Assembly: GCF_900117455.1 (NCBI RefSeq)
Contig: NZ_FPHO01000002.1
Location: 682,001-746,000 of the forward strand
From: Hyphomicrobium sp. CS1GBMeth3
GTDB taxonomy: Bacteria > Pseudomonadota > Alphaproteobacteria > Rhizobiales > Hyphomicrobiaceae
DNA length: 64,000 nucleotides
Direction: 5' to 3'
Below are positions 61,706 to 64,000 of this stretch, in pieces. The translations under genes and the position numbers were made by a program. Under the pieces are notes generated by a model, which was given only the letters and a program-made list of their open reading frames with translations, was not told where the DNA came from and did not search any database. Positions within the stretch are counted from its first letter, which is position 1; each line of letters opens with the position of its first letter.

Positions 61706-62293
61706 CTATCGCGGACGTCGTAACATCGGAACGAGCGCGGGTGAGGAGCCGACCTGTATCGTGCCGAGCTCCTCAAAGCCGTGACGACGGTAGAAAGGGA
61801 TATTCCGCGGGCTGCTGGCCTCTAGGTACGCTGGCACCTTCTCGCGATCGATTTGCTCCAGCGCGTACCGCATCAGCGCATCTCCATGACCCTTGCCCTG
61901 ATGCGCCGGGTCGACGCCGATGAGCGGCAGGTACCAATGGGCCTCCTCGGGATGGTATTTCGCCATCTCCTCGAAGACTGCGAGGACCGACTCCCGCGCA
62001 CCTGGCGAGGCGGTGCGTTCCATCAGCTCAAGCAAACGCTCTTCGTCGGGATGCACGCCGGGCCGCAGCCATAGCGCCGCTCCCACGTATCCGTACGAAC
62101 AGAAGGCACCGCCGTGCGCGAAAGCCGCGCCGCCAAACGCGCGGACGACCTTCGGCATAACCGTTATGTATTGGTGTGCCTCCGGCCAGACCCACCGCGT
62201 CATTGGATCCCCACCAAAAGCAAGGATCACCGTAGCGATTACTTGATTTTCATCGTCCGGACTCGTGGTTCGCACCTTCACGCTATCCTCCAT
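61706..62293 (-). CDS. GNAT family N-acetyltransferase
   Basis: The ATG at 62293 (MEDSVKVRTTSPDDENQVIA) gives 195 residues. The acetyl-CoA loop is YLPLIGVDPAHQGKGHGDAL, with YLEASSPRNIPFYRRHGFEE as the C-terminal GNAT motif. The upstream part (DPMTRWVWPEAHQY) resembles the subgroup of puromycin-like/uncharacterised acetyltransferases. Substrate unknown. Stand-alone gene in low-density DNA. Confidence 0.9.
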   Translation of the reverse strand: MEDSVKVRTTSPDDENQVIATVILAFGGDPMTRWVWPEAHQYITVMPKVVRAFGGAAFAHGGAFCSYGYVGAALWLRPGVHPDEERLLELMERTASPGARESVLAVFEEMAKYHPEEAHWYLPLIGVDPAHQGKGHGDALMRYALEQIDREKVPAYLEASSPRNIPFYRRHGFEELGTIQVGSSPALVPMLRRPR

Positions 62294-62511
62294 GATGCTG
62301 GGCGCCCGAGTTCGTGGGCCATGTGGGAGTTTCACGAAGTTCGACGAAATAGCGCCTGACGGTGGCTTCGGGCCACTAGCGACCTAATCGGTCTTTTCTG
62401 CCAGTGCGCCGCACAAAGGCGCACCGTCCCAGAAGCGGCCATCGCCGCGTTCGAAGTCGGCGCCCCCCGTGCGCACGCCGACTAAGTCTACTGATAGGTG
62501 CAATGCAGCCA

Positions 62512-63150
62512 TCAGATGTCGATCTTCTCCGCGATCTCGATCGCATCGTCGACCTCGATACCGAGGTAACGCACCGTGCTCTCGATCTTTGAATGTCCGA
62601 GCAGAAGCTGGACAGCTCTGAGGTTGCCGGTCCTCCGATAGATTAGCACTGCCTTTGTGCGTCGCAGCGAATGCGTGCCGAATTTCGCCGGATCAAGGCC
62701 TATACTGGCAACCCACTCGTGGACGAGCCGGGCATACTGTCTCGTAGTCAGTCCGTGGAAGCCTCCGCCGCGACCAGCAAACAAGAATTGCCCGGATTTG
62801 CGCCCGGTCATCCTTAGATAATCGTCGATGGCCAAGCGAGTTTGGTCCGTCAGCTCGAACCGCACGGGCCGGCCCGTCTTCTTCTGCCGGATTGTCGCTC
62901 GATCCATCGCATAGCCGCTCGGCGCAACATCATCAACGCGGAGCGCGACAACGTCACAGCCTCGGAGCTTGCTGTCGATGGCCAAATTAAAAAGTGCTAG
63001 GTCCCGCTTCCGATCTGCCATCTGAAGCTTCGTTCTTATCGACCAAACGTGGCTTGGCCGCAGTGGCGGCTTTGCCCCGATAAGCTTTCCCTTGTTCCAA
63101 GGCTCGTTGCGGACAGGCTTCAGATTTTTAGTTTCGTGATTGTTGTCCAT
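62512..63150 (-). CDS. Short tyrosine recombinase / phage-type integrase
   Basis: A 212-residue protein that is nearly all catalytic domain: R63 (SKLRGCDV), K90/K91 (RQKKTGRP), H160-SLR163 (THSLRRT), H186 (LLGHSKIEST) and the nucleophile Y195 (VRYLG). All five or six active-site residues are in place. The N-terminal core-binding domain is reduced to about 50 residues, so DNA specificity may differ from full-length integrases. Such short integrase-like proteins are common in Rhizobiales genomes. No att site or tRNA was found beside it. Confidence 0.88.
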   Translation of the reverse strand: MDNNHETKNLKPVRNEPWNKGKLIGAKPPLRPSHVWSIRTKLQMADRKRDLALFNLAIDSKLRGCDVVALRVDDVAPSGYAMDRATIRQKKTGRPVRFELTDQTRLAIDDYLRMTGRKSGQFLFAGRGGGFHGLTTRQYARLVHEWVASIGLDPAKFGTHSLRRTKAVLIYRRTGNLRAVQLLLGHSKIESTVRYLGIEVDDAIEIAEKIDI

Positions 63151-63685
63151 GGTCTGTCTCCTTATTTGAGAGACAGATCAGCATGCGCCTGTACGAGCCG
63201 AGGAGCGAATGTCCCGACCGGATTCGGGCTCAAAATCTTCCGAAGCTGCTCAACCGGGGTTGTTTGTCGTTCGATGCATTGAGCGCGCCATGCTTGGCGG
63301 CATTGATGGCAGGCTCATGAAGGACAAGACTGAGGTTGCTCGTAGCGCTGGCCGCCGGCAGGACAGGCAGCCCCGTAAGGACCGTGCCGCGAAAAGGTCG
63401 GAGTACTGTCTTAAGAACCGTTCGCAATGGCACAGGCTCTTGATCATTCTCAGCATTATGGTCCTGGGCGAGCGTGTGTGCATCCGGCCGAGCGACGCGA
63501 CGACGTAGAATATTGTCGTCCGTCGTTTCTGGCTGATGTCGATAGTCCTAAAGACGGCGAAATCCACTGCGCAACCGTAGGGGTGGACTTTTGCGCCCCG
63601 GCACCCCATATCAGGCCTATCGCTGGCACGAATAGGCTCCAGCGGCTGAGAGATGCGAGTGCTCCCGCCAGATTGGAGCACAGTC
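63151..63685. other. Gene-poor accessory DNA after the recombinase gene
   Basis: About 535 bases without a supported gene; the open frames here lack ribosome sites and family-like sequence. No inverted terminal repeat, tRNA end or direct repeat that could mark an attachment site was seen. Confidence 0.45.
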
Positions 63686-64000
63686 ATGCCCTTTCCGCAG
63701 GATCCTCCCGGTTTTAGTCGCGACGCGGCCCGGCTCCTCGACATTGCAATGACGAGGGCGTGGATGGAACGCGTAGCCATTGGTGCGTCTCAAAGCGGCG
63801 CCGACGCGAATCTTTGCGCAACGTTATGGGGCAAAGTGGACCGCCTTGAGCGACTCCAGTCTGGCGAGCGCGGCGGCAAAAGAAAGGATCCAGCGAAACA
63901 GATGGCAGCGCATAGGTTCAAAGTCGGCCAGAGCGTGATCTTTCATTCTCCTCAGAGATCCGTTGGTCCATCCGTAGTCACCATCCTGCGTCTGCTACCA
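63686..64000 (+). CDS. Hypothetical protein, cut by the right edge
   Basis: From ATG 63686 the frame is open for 105 codons to the window end. It begins MPFPQDPPGFSRDAARLLDI and continues through a helical region (LWGKVDRLERLQSGERGG) to MAAHRFKVGQSVIFHSPQRS. The motif FKVGQSVxF near the end is often seen in small uncharacterised Rhizobiales proteins, where a short beta domain follows. Function unknown; partial. Confidence 0.55.
   Translation, partial: MPFPQDPPGFSRDAARLLDIAMTRAWMERVAIGASQSGADANLCATLWGKVDRLERLQSGERGGKRKDPAKQMAAHRFKVGQSVIFHSPQRSVGPSVVTILRLLP

Noticed and set aside
62376..62511. Attachment site or tRNA end beside the tyrosine recombinase
   Set aside because: No cloverleaf, no tRNA 3' end and no matching direct repeat could be found.

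Overview
The window looks like chromosomal DNA of a high-G+C alphaproteobacterium, most likely of the order Hyphomicrobiales. The evidence is a CckA-type hybrid kinase, a DksA with a degenerate zinc finger, a DnaG with a degenerate zinc finger, alaS next to recA, an opgGH glucan pair, and a LexA box of the alphaproteobacterial GTTC-N7-GTTC kind at recA. The genus cannot be fixed from sequence alone; a Hyphomicrobium-like organism is a guess. No rRNA, tRNA or CRISPR array was recognised.

Layout. 1-7.5 kb: a GST fragment, the ribosome-associated ATPase EttA, a DUF1003 membrane protein, a CPBP-type membrane protein coupled to an ELM1-like protein, an Lrp-type regulator, an MFS exporter and a class D beta-lactamase. 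7.5-14.9 kb: greA, carB, two tandem paralogous secreted proteins and carA, all on the minus strand, then an SRPBCC protein. 15-20 kb: a YqeY-like protein, dnaG and rpoD (the macromolecular synthesis genes), closed by a strong terminator. 20-27.5 kb: an envelope block with an outer-membrane-like protein carrying a cysteine-rich tail, an aldose epimerase, a K+-channel-like mini protein with a nucleoside deoxyribosyltransferase, and the Kdo/lipid A genes lpxK and waaA, the latter fused to an acyltransferase-like domain. 27.9-32.2 kb: alaS and recA.

32.3-35.1 kb holds the most interesting feature: an intact, apparently unreported 2.85-kb transposon of the IS1595 family. It has 28-bp imperfect terminal inverted repeats, a perfect 8-bp target duplication and a complete DDE transposase. 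It also carries four passenger genes of unknown function: one membrane protein and a divergent, tightly packed three-gene operon. It inserted at the -35 element of the LexA-controlled recA promoter.

35-45 kb: a miniature FlgC-like protein, a DUF3829-like secreted protein, a DUF6494 protein, cckA, a FliO-like protein, a large MscS channel with a DUF3772-like region, dksA with a histone-like tail, and a MoxR ATPase followed by a methyltransferase-like gene remnant. 45.6-52 kb: the ycjX/ycjF-type envelope-stress pair and opgG-opgH for osmoregulated periplasmic glucans. 52.5-57.2 kb: purL and a small HxlR/SnoaL/RidA locus. 57.5-61.5 kb: a nitrate-type MFS transporter, a PP2C/Ser-Thr kinase fusion and a divergent PII protein, which looks like a nitrogen-assimilation outpost without reductase genes. 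61.7-64 kb: more accessory DNA with a GNAT enzyme, a short tyrosine recombinase and an unfinished ORF, possibly the edge of an island.

All similarity calls come from recognising motifs and family sequences by eye. No database search was run.
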